From Lentzea pudingi (GTDB lineage: Bacteria; Actinomycetota; Actinomycetes; Mycobacteriales; Pseudonocardiaceae), in contig NZ_BMNC01000031.1 of the NCBI RefSeq assembly GCF_014646255.1, forward strand, positions 1 through 38,202: 38,202 nucleotides of DNA. Direction: 5' to 3'. Below are positions 22,607 through 30,871 of this stretch, piece after piece. A model generated the notes under the pieces. The model did not search any database and had not been told where the DNA came from. It worked only from the letters and a program-made list of their open reading frames with translations. The number at the start of each line of letters is the position of its first letter. Within the stretch, counting starts at the first letter, position 1. A program made the position numbers and the translations under genes.

Positions 22607-24151
22607 CTAAATCAACTTCCCAGGATTCAAAATCCCAGTCGGATCAACCCGCTCCTTGACCGCCCGCAACACATCAACCCCCACCACCCCGATCTCCTTC
22701 CCCAACCAGGGAAGGTGATCACGCCCAACAGCATGATGATGCGTGATGGTCCCAAGCCGAGAAATCACCTCAGAAGCAGCAACCTTGGCCCGCCCCCACT
22801 GCCCAACAGGATCCTCGAGATCCCGAGGCACCAACACGGTGAAGTACAACGAAGCCCCAGTCTCATAAGCATGCGACACATGACACATGACCACCGCATC
22901 CCCAAGCTCTCCGACCAGTGCGGCACGCACGGAGTCGCGAAGCTCGGACACCCGAGACCAGTGGGTAGCAGTCTCCAAAGTCTCAACACAAACGCCGGCA
23001 TCAATCAACGCATCCCGCTGCCGAGGCCCGTTGAACCGCCCATGCAGCCAAGAAGCCCCCATAGCCCGCCCAAGCCGAACAACCTTGTGCCCACTCAACA
23101 CACTCATAGTCGCTGAACGAGACCGACACTCCCACCCCAAGATCACCAAGCAAGGCGCCTTGACCCCACGCACCTTCAAGTACTTCTTCACCAAGTCAGC
23201 CTTGGAACCGGCGAGCTCAAGCGCGACCTCAGTCTCGTCCACATCGGACAACCGAGTGACATCAGCCAGCACCCCAGACTGAGCCAGGTCCCGAACCAAC
23301 GAAACCCCAGCCTCCCACCCGTCAACCACAACCCCCTCATACCGTGGCCGAACAGGAACAGGCCGAACCCGAACAGAAACCTCGGTGATAACCCCGAACA
23401 ACCCTTCACTACCAAGAACCAACTGCTTCAGATCAGGCCCAGCAGCAGAAGCGGGAGCAGCCCCGGCAACCCACTCCCCCACCGGAGTGGCAACCCGAAC
23501 CGACTCGACCATGTCCTCGAAACGCCCATACCCAGAGGACGCCTGCCCAGCAGACCGAGTAGCGGCAAACCCCCCAATGGTCGCCCGCTCAAACGACTGA
23601 GGCACATGCCCAAGGGTGAACCCGTGCTCCCCCAGCAACTTCTCGGCTTCAGGCCCGGTAACCCCAGCCTGCAACACAGCAACCCGAGAAACAGGGTCGA
23701 CAGAAACCAGCCGACCAAGCCCAACCAGGTCCAACACCACCACAGCAGACTTGGACCCACGAAGAGCCTCAACCCCACCAACCACAGAAGTACCGCCCCC
23801 GAACGGCACCACCGCAACGTCGTACTCGACACAAACCGAAAGAACCTCGACAACCTCTTCAGGCGAGGAAGGCAGCACAACCGCATCCGGCACCGCCAAC
23901 GACCCATACCCGCGATGCCGCAACAGGTCCACATACGAGAGACCACCAGCCCGCCCGACCCGATCCGCGTCCTCGACGGAAACGGTGCACACAGCCTCCA
24001 ACGCCGTGAAGGCGTCAGCCGACAACGCAGACGGCGGCACCTCCACAGGAACCTCGACAGACGGCTCCCCCAGCCCAACACGCTGACTCAGCCAAGCCAG
24101 CGCATGAGGCGGCAACGGCACGGTTTCGGAAGTCCAACGGGCCCTGGTCAC
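22607..24151 (-). CDS. FAD-binding oxidase of the alkyldihydroxyacetonephosphate synthase (AGPS) type
   Basis: The 514-aa protein has a PCMH-type FAD domain (AVVPFGGGTSVVGG; GHVPQSFERATIGGFAA; GYGRFEDMVESVRVATP) and a C-terminal cap with the His triad THHHAVGRDHLPW, both as in AGPS. AGPS exchanges the acyl group of acyl-DHAP for a fatty alcohol to make ether lipids. Neighbouring TetR and glpD genes match the M. tuberculosis block Rv2249c-Rv2251, so a link to glycerolipid metabolism is likely, though the actual substrate is unknown. GTG 24151 gives MTRARW as N-terminus; an ATG at 24169, overlapping the divergent TetR start, is the alternative. Third codon positions are very rich in G and T. 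Confidence 0.82.
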   Translation of the reverse strand: MTRARWTSETVPLPPHALAWLSQRVGLGEPSVEVPVEVPPSALSADAFTALEAVCTVSVEDADRVGRAGGLSYVDLLRHRGYGSLAVPDAVVLPSSPEEVVEVLSVCVEYDVAVVPFGGGTSVVGGVEALRGSKSAVVVLDLVGLGRLVSVDPVSRVAVLQAGVTGPEAEKLLGEHGFTLGHVPQSFERATIGGFAATRSAGQASSGYGRFEDMVESVRVATPVGEWVAGAAPASAAGPDLKQLVLGSEGLFGVITEVSVRVRPVPVRPRYEGVVVDGWEAGVSLVRDLAQSGVLADVTRLSDVDETEVALELAGSKADLVKKYLKVRGVKAPCLVILGWECRSRSATMSVLSGHKVVRLGRAMGASWLHGRFNGPRQRDALIDAGVCVETLETATHWSRVSELRDSVRAALVGELGDAVVMCHVSHAYETGASLYFTVLVPRDLEDPVGQWGRAKVAASEVISRLGTITHHHAVGRDHLPWLGKEIGVVGVDVLRAVKERVDPTGILNPGKLI

Positions 24152-24168
24152 TGCTACAGTGTTACACA
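24149..24168. promoter_or_regulatory. Divergent promoter/operator between the AGPS-like gene and tetR
   Basis: CACTG-N3-CAGTG (24149-24161) overlaps GTGTTACAC (24159-24167), two small dyads that could form the operator of the TetR regulator. TACAGT at 24155-24160 fits a -10 located 7 nt before the TetR ATG (24168), the geometry of a leaderless transcript. The AGPS-like gene must also start within these few bases, so the two transcripts probably compete. Confidence 0.5.
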
Positions 24169-24743
24169 TGACGTCTCAACGTCACACCCACGACGCTCTG
24201 CTCGACGCCACCCGTGAGTGTGTTTTGGAGGTGGGTGTCCGCCGGACGACCCTCACCGACGTGGCGAAACGGGCGAACGTGAGCCGCATGACGCTCTACC
24301 GCCGCTACCCGGACGTCGACCACCTCGTCAGGGCCCTGATGACCAGGGAGTTCGCCGCCCTCCTGGAACAGGTCGAACACACAGGCAGCCACGGCAACGC
24401 CCGCGAACAGCTCGTCAAACGGGCCGTCGACGCCATCCGCCTGCTCGAAGCCAACCCGCTGATGCAACGCGTCCTGCAACTGGACGCGGACCTGATGCTC
24501 CCGTACCTCACCGAGCGCCTGGGCAGCACCCAACGACTGGTCGAGCAGTTCCTGATCGCGCAGATCGAGGCCGGACATGTCGACGGCTCGATCCGCTTCG
24601 GTGACGCCAAGACCCAGGCCAGGGTGGTGCTGCTGAGCACCCAGTCGATGGTGCTGAGCACCAGACCCGTCACGTCCGGGCTCGACTTCACCTCGCTCCT
24701 CGAAGAGCTCGCCAAGCAGCTGGACGGAGCCCTGAAGCCGTGA
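24168..24743 (+). CDS. TetR-family transcriptional regulator
   Basis: This 191-aa regulator has the N-terminal helix-turn-helix VRRTTLTDVAKRANVSRMTL then YRRYPDVDHLV (about 25-58) and an all-helical ligand domain. It lies between glpD (same strand, stop/start overlap GTGA) and the divergent AGPS-like gene, so it very likely controls both. The ligand could be a glycerolipid or fatty acyl compound; this is inferred from context only. ATG 24168 is preferred to GTG 24159 because of the leaderless -10 and because the latter overlaps the putative operator. Confidence 0.85.
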   Translation: MTSQRHTHDALLDATRECVLEVGVRRTTLTDVAKRANVSRMTLYRRYPDVDHLVRALMTREFAALLEQVEHTGSHGNAREQLVKRAVDAIRLLEANPLMQRVLQLDADLMLPYLTERLGSTQRLVEQFLIAQIEAGHVDGSIRFGDAKTQARVVLLSTQSMVLSTRPVTSGLDFTSLLEELAKQLDGALKP

Positions 24744-26125
24744 ACACGTCCCTGAACGCCGCAAGGCGCCTGCACGACCTAGAGGCAGCACAACAGAACG
24801 TCGCCGATGTGCTCGTCATCGGCGGCGGGGTCACGGGCGCCGGCGTCGCGCTCGACGCAGCCTCCCGGGGCTTGAAAACCGTGCTGCTGGAGGCGCACGA
24901 CCTGGCGTTCGGGACGTCGCGGTGGTCCAGCAAGCTCGTCCACGGCGGCCTGCGCTACCTCGCGAAGGGCGACGTGCGGCTCGCCCACGAGAGCGCCGTC
25001 GAACGCGGCATCCTGATGACCAGGACCGCACCGCACCTCACCCGCACGTTGCCGATGCTGTTCCCCCTGCACACCAACGCCGGTCACTTCGTCATGTCGG
25101 GGTTCCGCGCCGGCAACGCACTGCGCATCGCCGCCCGCACACCGTCCGGCGTACTCCCACCCCCTCGCCGGGTGCCCAGGCACGAGGCCCTCGCGCTCGT
25201 CCCCGGTCTCGCACCGGAGCAGCTCACCGGCGGACTCCTGAGCTACGACGGCCAACTCGTCGACGACGCCCAACTCGTCGTCGCGCTGGCCAGAACAGCC
25301 GCCGGACAGGGCGCGCGAATCATCACCCGCGCGAAAGTCCGAACGCTCCAGGGCGATGGCGCCGAAGCGCAAGACACACTGACCGGCACCACCTTCAGCG
25401 TCAAAGCCAGGGCGGTGATCAACGCGACCGGCGTCTGGGCCGGCACGCTCGCCCCGGTGCAGCTGCGCCCCTCCCGCGGCTCCCACCTGGTGATCGACGC
25501 GAGAAGCGCGGGCCTCACCGGCACAGCGCTGACCATTCCGGTCCCAAGCGAGCGCAACCGCTACGCACTCCTGCTGCCCCAAGCCAACGGCCGCGCGTAC
25601 CTCGGCCTCACCGACGAGCCGGTGGACGACATCCCCGACGTGCCACAGGTGCCGGAGTCCGATGTGGACTTCCTGCTCACGACCGCATCCCACGTCCTGC
25701 AACGAAAGCTCACCCGCGACGACGTGATCGGCAGCTACGCGGGCCTGCGCCCGCTGCTCGAAGCCCAGGGTCAGACGGCGGACCTCTCGCGTCACCACGC
25801 CGTGCTGACGGCACCGAACGGCGTGATCACGGTCGTCGGCGGCAAGCTCACCACCTACCGCAAGATGGCGGCGGACGCGGTGGACGCGACGAACCTGACG
25901 CAGATCCCCTGCCGCACCAGGGACATCCGCCTGGTCGACGACAGGCCGGCACCGACGACCCCGATCGCACCGGGCGTCACCGAGGCCGACGTGCTCCACG
26001 CGATCCAGCACGAGGGCGCGCTGGACGCCGACGACGTCCTCGACCGGCGCACCCGCATCGGCCTGGTGCCGAGGGACCGCGAGAAGGCCGCACCGGAGAT
26101 CGCGAAGCTCCTGACGAACGCATGA
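24740..26125 (+). CDS. glpD: Glycerol-3-phosphate dehydrogenase, FAD-dependent (GlpD-like)
   Basis: The 461-aa protein begins with a dinucleotide motif VLVIGGGVTGAGVALDAASR (~24-43), followed by the GlpD signature FGTSRWSSKLVHGGLRYL (~58-75) and a late VVGGKLTTYRKMA segment. It oxidises glycerol-3-phosphate to dihydroxyacetone phosphate and passes electrons to the quinone pool at the inner membrane. It is shorter than usual (about 500-570 aa), with a reduced C-terminal domain after ~390. GTG 24740 overlaps the TetR stop. The product DHAP would be the precursor for the AGPS-type reaction encoded next door, which makes the pairing metabolically coherent. Confidence 0.87.
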   Translation: MNTSLNAARRLHDLEAAQQNVADVLVIGGGVTGAGVALDAASRGLKTVLLEAHDLAFGTSRWSSKLVHGGLRYLAKGDVRLAHESAVERGILMTRTAPHLTRTLPMLFPLHTNAGHFVMSGFRAGNALRIAARTPSGVLPPPRRVPRHEALALVPGLAPEQLTGGLLSYDGQLVDDAQLVVALARTAAGQGARIITRAKVRTLQGDGAEAQDTLTGTTFSVKARAVINATGVWAGTLAPVQLRPSRGSHLVIDARSAGLTGTALTIPVPSERNRYALLLPQANGRAYLGLTDEPVDDIPDVPQVPESDVDFLLTTASHVLQRKLTRDDVIGSYAGLRPLLEAQGQTADLSRHHAVLTAPNGVITVVGGKLTTYRKMAADAVDATNLTQIPCRTRDIRLVDDRPAPTTPIAPGVTEADVLHAIQHEGALDADDVLDRRTRIGLVPRDREKAAPEIAKLLTNA

Positions 26126-26126
26126 A

Positions 26127-26157
26127 AAACGGGGCGTCCGCGAAGGACGCCCCGTTT
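26127..26157. terminator. Bidirectional terminator between glpD and the WXG gene
   Basis: A perfect 13-bp stem (AAACGGGGCGTCC, 26127-26139; GGACGCCCCGTTT, 26145-26157) with a GCGAA loop is flanked by A-runs on the left and Ts on the right. It can therefore act for both the plus-strand glpD transcript and the minus-strand secretion-substrate operon. Confidence 0.85.
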
Positions 26158-26186
26158 CAGCGCAAGGAACTCAGCAGGCGGTCAGC

Positions 26187-27878
26187 TCACTCGCCGATGA
26201 CCGGCTTCGCGGCCTTCGGAGGCTCGACCAGGGACTCGCCCTCGATCCGCACCTTCCGCTTGTGCTCGTTGCTGCCGCCCTGCTGACCGGCGCCACCGGC
26301 CATCGGAGCGCCGCCCATCATGCCGCCCATGCCGACGCCACCCTTGGCTCCGCCACCGCCACCGGCACCACCGGCGGGTGCGGCAGGAGCAGCACCGCCG
26401 CTGCCGGCCGCCATGACGCCGGCCGCACCGCCGAACTGCGTGGCCGAGGTACCACCGGCACCGCCGCCACCGGCCGGGCCGCCACCGAAGCCGGGGGGCA
26501 TGCCGCCACCGCCACCTCCGCCGCCGCCCTTGGGCACGCCGCCGCCCGCACCGCCACCGGCGCCACCAGAGGCAGCGGTCGCGGCGTGGTCGGTCGTCGT
26601 CGGCCGGTACCAGTCGGGGTTGCCCGTGGCCGGCGGGATGCCGACCGACGGAGGCTTGACCCCGGCGCCGCCACCGGCCGTCGTGGTCGTGTCGGGCTCC
26701 CAGTGACCCGGCACCCAGCGACCCGGACCGGAGCCCGTGCCCGCGCCGGAGCCCGAACCGGGCGGGACGTAACCGCCGCCACCACCACCGGCGCCGCCTC
26801 CCGTGTTGCCCGGAGAGGTGTAAGGACCTCCGGAGTTGCCGGAAGGCGTCCAGCCGGGACGCACGGCCGGACCGGCACCGACGTTCGGTCCCTGCCCGTA
26901 CGAGCCCGGCCAGCCGTCCGCGTTGCCGCCGCCGTAGCCGGGACGGACGTTGCTCAGGCCGTCACCGGCGGTCGGCCGGCTGACCGAGTTGTCGTTGACG
27001 CCACTGGTGAACGTGCCGCCCGCACCGCCGGACGCACGGGACTGGTCGTCGGCGCGGATGCCGTCGAAACCACCGGCGGTGTTGCGAACCGGAGCGCCGC
27101 CACCGCCGCCCTTGCCCTTGTTCGCCATCGTGGAGATCGCGTCGATGATCGTCTCGGCGGCCTTGGCGATCTGCGAGACCGACTGGATCAGCTTCAGTAG
27201 CTTCTGCACGGAGCCGACGAGCTTCTGCAGGAAGTCGGAGAGCTTCTTCGCGTAGTTGACCGCGGTCGTGACGATGTCCGCGATCGCGCCCGCGATGGCC
27301 GCGCCGAACGTCAGGAACGAGGCCGCCAGCCACTGGATGATCTTCATGACCATGTCGGACACGGCCTGGCTGATCAGGTCCATGATCATCTTGCGAACGG
27401 TGCCGACGAGCTCACCGGCGCCCTTGACCGCGCCCGCGATGCCGTCGACCGACTTCGCGAGGGTCTCGAGGCCGGTCGCGTGCCGCTTGGCGGCGGCGCG
27501 GTAGCCGTCGGCCGCCCTGCCCTGCCACTCTCGGGTCTGCGAGACGCAGATCTTCTCGTACTCGGTCGCGATGCCCTTGACCTGCTTGCCCGCGTTCTTG
27601 AACGACTCGGACATCTTGGCGATGGACTCGGGGCTGCCGAGCAGGACGTCGAACGGCTCGCGCAGGAAGTCGACGTGCTGGATGGCCCAGCTGAAGCCCG
27701 CGGACAGGAAGCCGCTGAGGGGGTTCGAGCCGTTCCCGACCATGCTCATGGCCGCGTTCGCGATGCCGAGGCCACCGCTGACCCAGTCGCCGCTCTCGAT
27801 GGACGAGTAGGCGCTCGAGATGTTGTTGAACAGCTGCGCGGTGTCACCGCTGCTGGACTGTGCCGCTGGGGCGTTCAT
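26187..27878 (-). CDS. Large WXG100-domain protein with Gly/Pro-rich tail (putative type VII secretion substrate)
   Basis: The 563-aa protein is bipartite. Residues 1-~265 are helical and contain a WxG motif in REWQGRAADGY (W118, G120), followed by a long amphipathic region with hydrophobic stretches (FLTFGAAIAGAIADIVTTAV). Residues ~270-540 are a low-complexity Gly/Pro/Ala-rich tail, and the last ~25 residues are charged (HKRKVRIEGESLVEPPKAAK). This layout is common among actinobacterial ESX/PPE-like substrates. Its ATG overlaps the stop of the EspC-like gene (ATGA), and the two proteins probably form a complex, like other WXG-type partners. No secretion ATPase gene is adjacent. Confidence 0.78.
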   Translation of the reverse strand: MNAPAAQSSSGDTAQLFNNISSAYSSIESGDWVSGGLGIANAAMSMVGNGSNPLSGFLSAGFSWAIQHVDFLREPFDVLLGSPESIAKMSESFKNAGKQVKGIATEYEKICVSQTREWQGRAADGYRAAAKRHATGLETLAKSVDGIAGAVKGAGELVGTVRKMIMDLISQAVSDMVMKIIQWLAASFLTFGAAIAGAIADIVTTAVNYAKKLSDFLQKLVGSVQKLLKLIQSVSQIAKAAETIIDAISTMANKGKGGGGGAPVRNTAGGFDGIRADDQSRASGGAGGTFTSGVNDNSVSRPTAGDGLSNVRPGYGGGNADGWPGSYGQGPNVGAGPAVRPGWTPSGNSGGPYTSPGNTGGGAGGGGGGYVPPGSGSGAGTGSGPGRWVPGHWEPDTTTTAGGGAGVKPPSVGIPPATGNPDWYRPTTTDHAATAASGGAGGGAGGGVPKGGGGGGGGGMPPGFGGGPAGGGGAGGTSATQFGGAAGVMAAGSGGAAPAAPAGGAGGGGGAKGGVGMGGMMGGAPMAGGAGQQGGSNEHKRKVRIEGESLVEPPKAAKPVIGE

Positions 27879-28183
27879 CCCCGGCCTCCCTTGAAGCCGA
27901 ACATGTTGTCGAGGTCGACCTGCTCGTACTGCTCGACGGTCTGCTTGAGACCGCTCGCCATGTCCATCAGCGAGTTCGCGGCCTTGCCGAGCCCGTCCTG
28001 CGACAGACCGGCCTCCTGCAGGACCTTCGACGCCAGGAACCCGAGGAAGACGCCGAACGCCTCAGTCGTGAGGGCACCCGGATCACACGTCTCGGTGGCC
28101 TTGCGCATCCGTTCCATGAGCCGGTCCACGTTCGCGGCGTGGGTTCTCAGCTCGTCCAGGTCGATGTTGAAGTGCTGCTGCAT
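27875..28183 (-). CDS. EspC-like type VII secretion target, 102 aa
   Basis: This small helical protein begins with a conserved-looking NIDLDELRTHAANVDRLMER. Near the C-terminus it carries YEQVD (Y86, D90), a match to the YxxxD/E export signal of ESX substrates, followed by a short Gly-rich tail. ATG 28183 has GGAGGGGG about 8 nt upstream. It sits between a YbaB-type gene and the large WXG-like protein, a triad seen repeatedly in actinomycetes. It is likely exported as a dimer with the downstream WXG protein. Confidence 0.8.
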   Translation of the reverse strand: MQQHFNIDLDELRTHAANVDRLMERMRKATETCDPGALTTEAFGVFLGFLASKVLQEAGLSQDGLGKAANSLMDMASGLKQTVEQYEQVDLDNMFGFKGGRG

Positions 28184-28202
28184 GCCTAACCCCCTCCTGC
28201 AC

Positions 28203-28655
28203 TCAGGCCATGACGTCGGGCGGGTTCGTGAAGTACTCGTCGTCGGGCCGGACGTCCTTGCGCTCCAACTCCGACTTCGGTTCTTCCTCGTCGGTTCCGT
28301 CGCCCTTGTATCCGTTCGGCATCTGCGCCTTCACGAACTCGAGCGCGGGGCTGTCACCGACGAAGTCCGTCATGATCTGCACGACACGGCCGGAGGCGTC
28401 ACGCTGGGCCTTGGTGGAAGCGGCGAGCACGGCGGAGGCGATCTCACTGGGGTCCATGCCACGGGCCTCGGGCTTGATCTGGAGGTCTGTCAGGACGCCT
28501 GTGGCGTTGACAGTCACCGTGATCAGGCCGTCCGGCGAGCTGGCGCTACCGCCGACACCACCAAGCTGGTCGCGTGCCTGCTCAGCGTGCTGCTTGGCCT
28601 GCTCGATCTTGGCCCCGTACTGCTTGAGCCACTGATCCGGGTCAATGGGCTCCAT
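28203..28655 (-). CDS. YbaB/EbfC-family nucleoid-associated-like protein
   Basis: The 150-aa protein has the YbaB core: a coiled helix (IEQAKQHAEQARDQLGGV), a beta strand LITVTVNATGVLTDLQIKP and a second helix (DPSEIASAVLAASTKAQRDA). A ~50-aa acidic extension (DGTDEEEPKSELERKD) is absent from the canonical ~100-aa YbaB. Relatives with such tails usually accompany EspC/WXG genes, as here, and may be dedicated regulators or chaperones rather than general nucleoid proteins. ATG 28655 with GGGGGTGA is preferred to GTG 28661, which would lie inside that ribosome site. Confidence 0.8.
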   Translation of the reverse strand: MEPIDPDQWLKQYGAKIEQAKQHAEQARDQLGGVGGSASSPDGLITVTVNATGVLTDLQIKPEARGMDPSEIASAVLAASTKAQRDASGRVVQIMTDFVGDSPALEFVKAQMPNGYKGDGTDEEEPKSELERKDVRPDDEYFTNPPDVMA

Positions 28656-28698
28656 GGTCACCCCCGTTGAGTGAATTGGTCGTTCATTCGATTCGCCG

Positions 28699-28727
28699 TA
28701 GACGCCCGTATCGTTTCACCCGTTCCC
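28699..28727 (-). promoter_or_regulatory. Candidate ECF-sigma promoter for the YbaB-EspC-WXG operon
   Basis: On the minus strand GGGAAC (28727-28722) and CGTCTA (28704-28699) are separated by 17 nt. This fits the GGAAC/CGTC pattern of actinobacterial envelope-stress ECF sigma factors (SigE type). The start codon lies about 45 nt downstream. The match is short and could be chance. Confidence 0.35.
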
Positions 28728-28784
28728 TGCTCATCGATACTTTCAGTGCGATTACCGCCATCCGGGCTAACGAAGGGGTTCACC

Positions 28785-29693
28785 GTGCCTGAGGGAGTGC
28801 TGGAGATCGACAGGATCTCCAAGCGCTACGGGGAGGTCGTCGCCCTGCGGGACATGTCCTTCGACGTGCGCGCCGGCGAGCTCTTCGGGTTCGTCGGCAG
28901 CAACGGCGCCGGGAAGACCACGGCCATGCGCATCGCGCTGGGCGTGCTCGCGGCCGACTCCGGCGGGGTGCGGTGGAACGGCAGAACCGTCGACCTCGAC
29001 ACCCGGCGCCGCATCGGCTACATGCCCGAGGAACGCGGCCTCTACCCGCGGATGAAGGTGCTGGACCAGCTGGTCTACCTGGCCGAACTGCACGGCATGG
29101 GCACCAACGAGGCCCACACGAGCGCGGAGAACTGGATCGCGCGCCTCGGGCTGCGCGACCGCCGCACGGACGAGGTGCAGCGCCTGAGCCTCGGCAACCA
29201 GCAGCGCGTCCAACTGGCCGCCGCGCTGGTGCACGAGCCGGACGTGCTGGTGCTCGACGAGCCGTTCTCCGGGCTCGACCCGGTCGCGGTGGACGTGATG
29301 AGCCAGGTGCTGCGCGAGAAGGCGTCCGCCGGGGTGCCCGTGGTGTTCTCGAGCCACCAGCTCGACCTGGTGGAACGGCTGTGCGACCGGGTCGGCATCA
29401 TCAGCGCCGGCTCGATGGTCGCGAGCGGAACGGTGGACGAGCTCCGGTCCGGTGGCGCGGCCCGCCTGGTCGTCGAATCGCCAACGACCGAATGGGCTGC
29501 CACGCTGGAGTCCGTGCGGCTGATCGAGAGGAACGGTACGCGGTGCGTCCTGGAACTCGCCGACGGCACGGACGACCAGACGGTGCTGCACGCGGCACTC
29601 GCGGCCGGTCCGGTACACGAGTTCTCCCGGCAGCGCCCGTCGCTGACGGAGTTGTTCCGCAACGTGGTGACCACTGAGGGCAGGAGCGGATGA
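28785..29693 (+). CDS. ABC transporter ATP-binding protein (NatA type)
   Basis: The 302-aa ATPase has Walker A GSNGAGKTT (~41-49), a Q-loop region YMPEERGLYPRMKV, the signature LSLGNQQRVQLAAAL, Walker B VLVLDEPFSGLDP and the H-loop SSHQLD. A C-terminal extension of ~80 residues follows, as in Na+/drug exporters of the NatA/DRA group. GTG 28785 follows AAGGGG, and the family N-terminus starts here (VLEIDRISKRYG). It is coupled by ATGA to the permease. Candidate substrates are ions, drugs or peptides; the sequence does not discriminate. Confidence 0.9.
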   Translation: MPEGVLEIDRISKRYGEVVALRDMSFDVRAGELFGFVGSNGAGKTTAMRIALGVLAADSGGVRWNGRTVDLDTRRRIGYMPEERGLYPRMKVLDQLVYLAELHGMGTNEAHTSAENWIARLGLRDRRTDEVQRLSLGNQQRVQLAAALVHEPDVLVLDEPFSGLDPVAVDVMSQVLREKASAGVPVVFSSHQLDLVERLCDRVGIISAGSMVASGTVDELRSGGAARLVVESPTTEWAATLESVRLIERNGTRCVLELADGTDDQTVLHAALAAGPVHEFSRQRPSLTELFRNVVTTEGRSG

Positions 29694-30871
29694 CGTCGGC
29701 CCGAGCGGTCTCGCTGGTGGCGAAGCGCGAGTTCGTCACGAAGGTGCGCACCAGGTCGTTCCTGATCGGCACAGCGGTGATCATCGCCGTGCTCGCCGGG
29801 TACGTGGTGCTGCAGTCCGTGCTGTTCGACGACCAGCAGCACAGCGTCGTCGGTCTCTCCGGGCAGGCGACGCAGCTCGCGGACCCGTTGCGGGAGAAGG
29901 CGAAGGCGTTCGGCATCGAGGTCGAGACGCGGGACGTCACGACCGCGGGCGACGCCGAGCAGCAGGTCCGCGACGGTGCGCTGGACGCGTTGGTGACCGG
30001 CGCGCCACCGGAGCTGAAGATGATCGTCAAGGGCTCCGGCGACGACGTGCTGGCGACGGCGCTGAACGACGTGCTGCGCCAGCAGGTGCTGACGGCACAG
30101 CTGGCGGAGGCGGGCATCAACCCGCAGGAGGTCGCGCAGAGCCTCGCGAACGCCACCGTCGCCGTCACCGCGCTGGAACCCGTTGACCCGCAACGAGGTC
30201 AGCGCCTCGCGATCGGCCTGATAGTGGCCGCGCTGCTGTACTACTCGCTGCTCGTCTACGGCACGATGGTCGCGCAGGGCGTGGTCGAGGAGAAGTCCAG
30301 CCGGGTCGTGGAGATCCTGCTCGCGACCCTGCGGCCGTGGCAGTTGTTGCTGGGCAAGGTGATCGGCCTCGGCGCGGTCGGCCTGCTGCAGCTGCTGGTG
30401 ATCTCCACGGTCGGCCTGGGGCTCTCGTCCGCGTTCGACGTGATCGACGTCAGCTCGCTGGGCGGCGCGGCCCTGCTGACCGGCGTGCTCTGGTACCTGC
30501 TCGGTTTCTTCCTGTACGCCACCGTGTTCGCGGCCGCCGCGTCGCTGGTGTCGCGGCAGGAGGAGCTGCAGTCGGTGCTGACGCCGATCAGCATGACGAT
30601 CATCGTGGCGTTCGTGGCCGGCATCAACCTGATGATCGGCAACCCTTCCGGCACGACGGTCACGGTGCTGTCGATGCTGCCGCCGTTCGCCCCGATCCTG
30701 ATGCCGGGCCGGATGGCGCTGGGCGTCGCTCCGGCCTGGCAGGTGCTGCTCGCGGTCGCGCTGGCCCTGCTGGCCATCGCGGCGATCACGTGGCTGGGCG
30801 GCAAGGTCTACGCGAACGCCGTGCTGAGGACCGGCGCTCGCGTCAAGCTCCGCGAGGCCCTCAAGCTTTGA
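29690..30871 (+). CDS. ABC transporter permease (NatB type)
   Basis: This 393-aa membrane protein has an N-terminal transmembrane helix (IGTAVIIAVLAGYVVLQSVL, ~27-46) and an extracytoplasmic domain of ~130 residues. Five or so C-terminal helices follow (for example LAIGLIVAALLYYSLLVYG and VIGLGAVGLLQLLVISTVGL), including the EEKSSRVVEILLATLRPWQLL cytoplasmic loop typical of ABC-2 exporters. ATG 29690 overlaps the ATPase stop. The 3' end overlaps the convergent photolyase gene by 11 nt. Confidence 0.88.
   Translation: MTSARAVSLVAKREFVTKVRTRSFLIGTAVIIAVLAGYVVLQSVLFDDQQHSVVGLSGQATQLADPLREKAKAFGIEVETRDVTTAGDAEQQVRDGALDALVTGAPPELKMIVKGSGDDVLATALNDVLRQQVLTAQLAEAGINPQEVAQSLANATVAVTALEPVDPQRGQRLAIGLIVAALLYYSLLVYGTMVAQGVVEEKSSRVVEILLATLRPWQLLLGKVIGLGAVGLLQLLVISTVGLGLSSAFDVIDVSSLGGAALLTGVLWYLLGFFLYATVFAAAASLVSRQEELQSVLTPISMTIIVAFVAGINLMIGNPSGTTVTVLSMLPPFAPILMPGRMALGVAPAWQVLLAVALALLAIAAITWLGGKVYANAVLRTGARVKLREALKL

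Noticed and set aside
26390..26830. Short repeats in the Gly/Pro-rich part of the WXG gene as a CRISPR or tandem-repeat array
   Set aside because: They are irregular codon repeats of Gly/Ala/Pro within an open frame, without uniform spacers.
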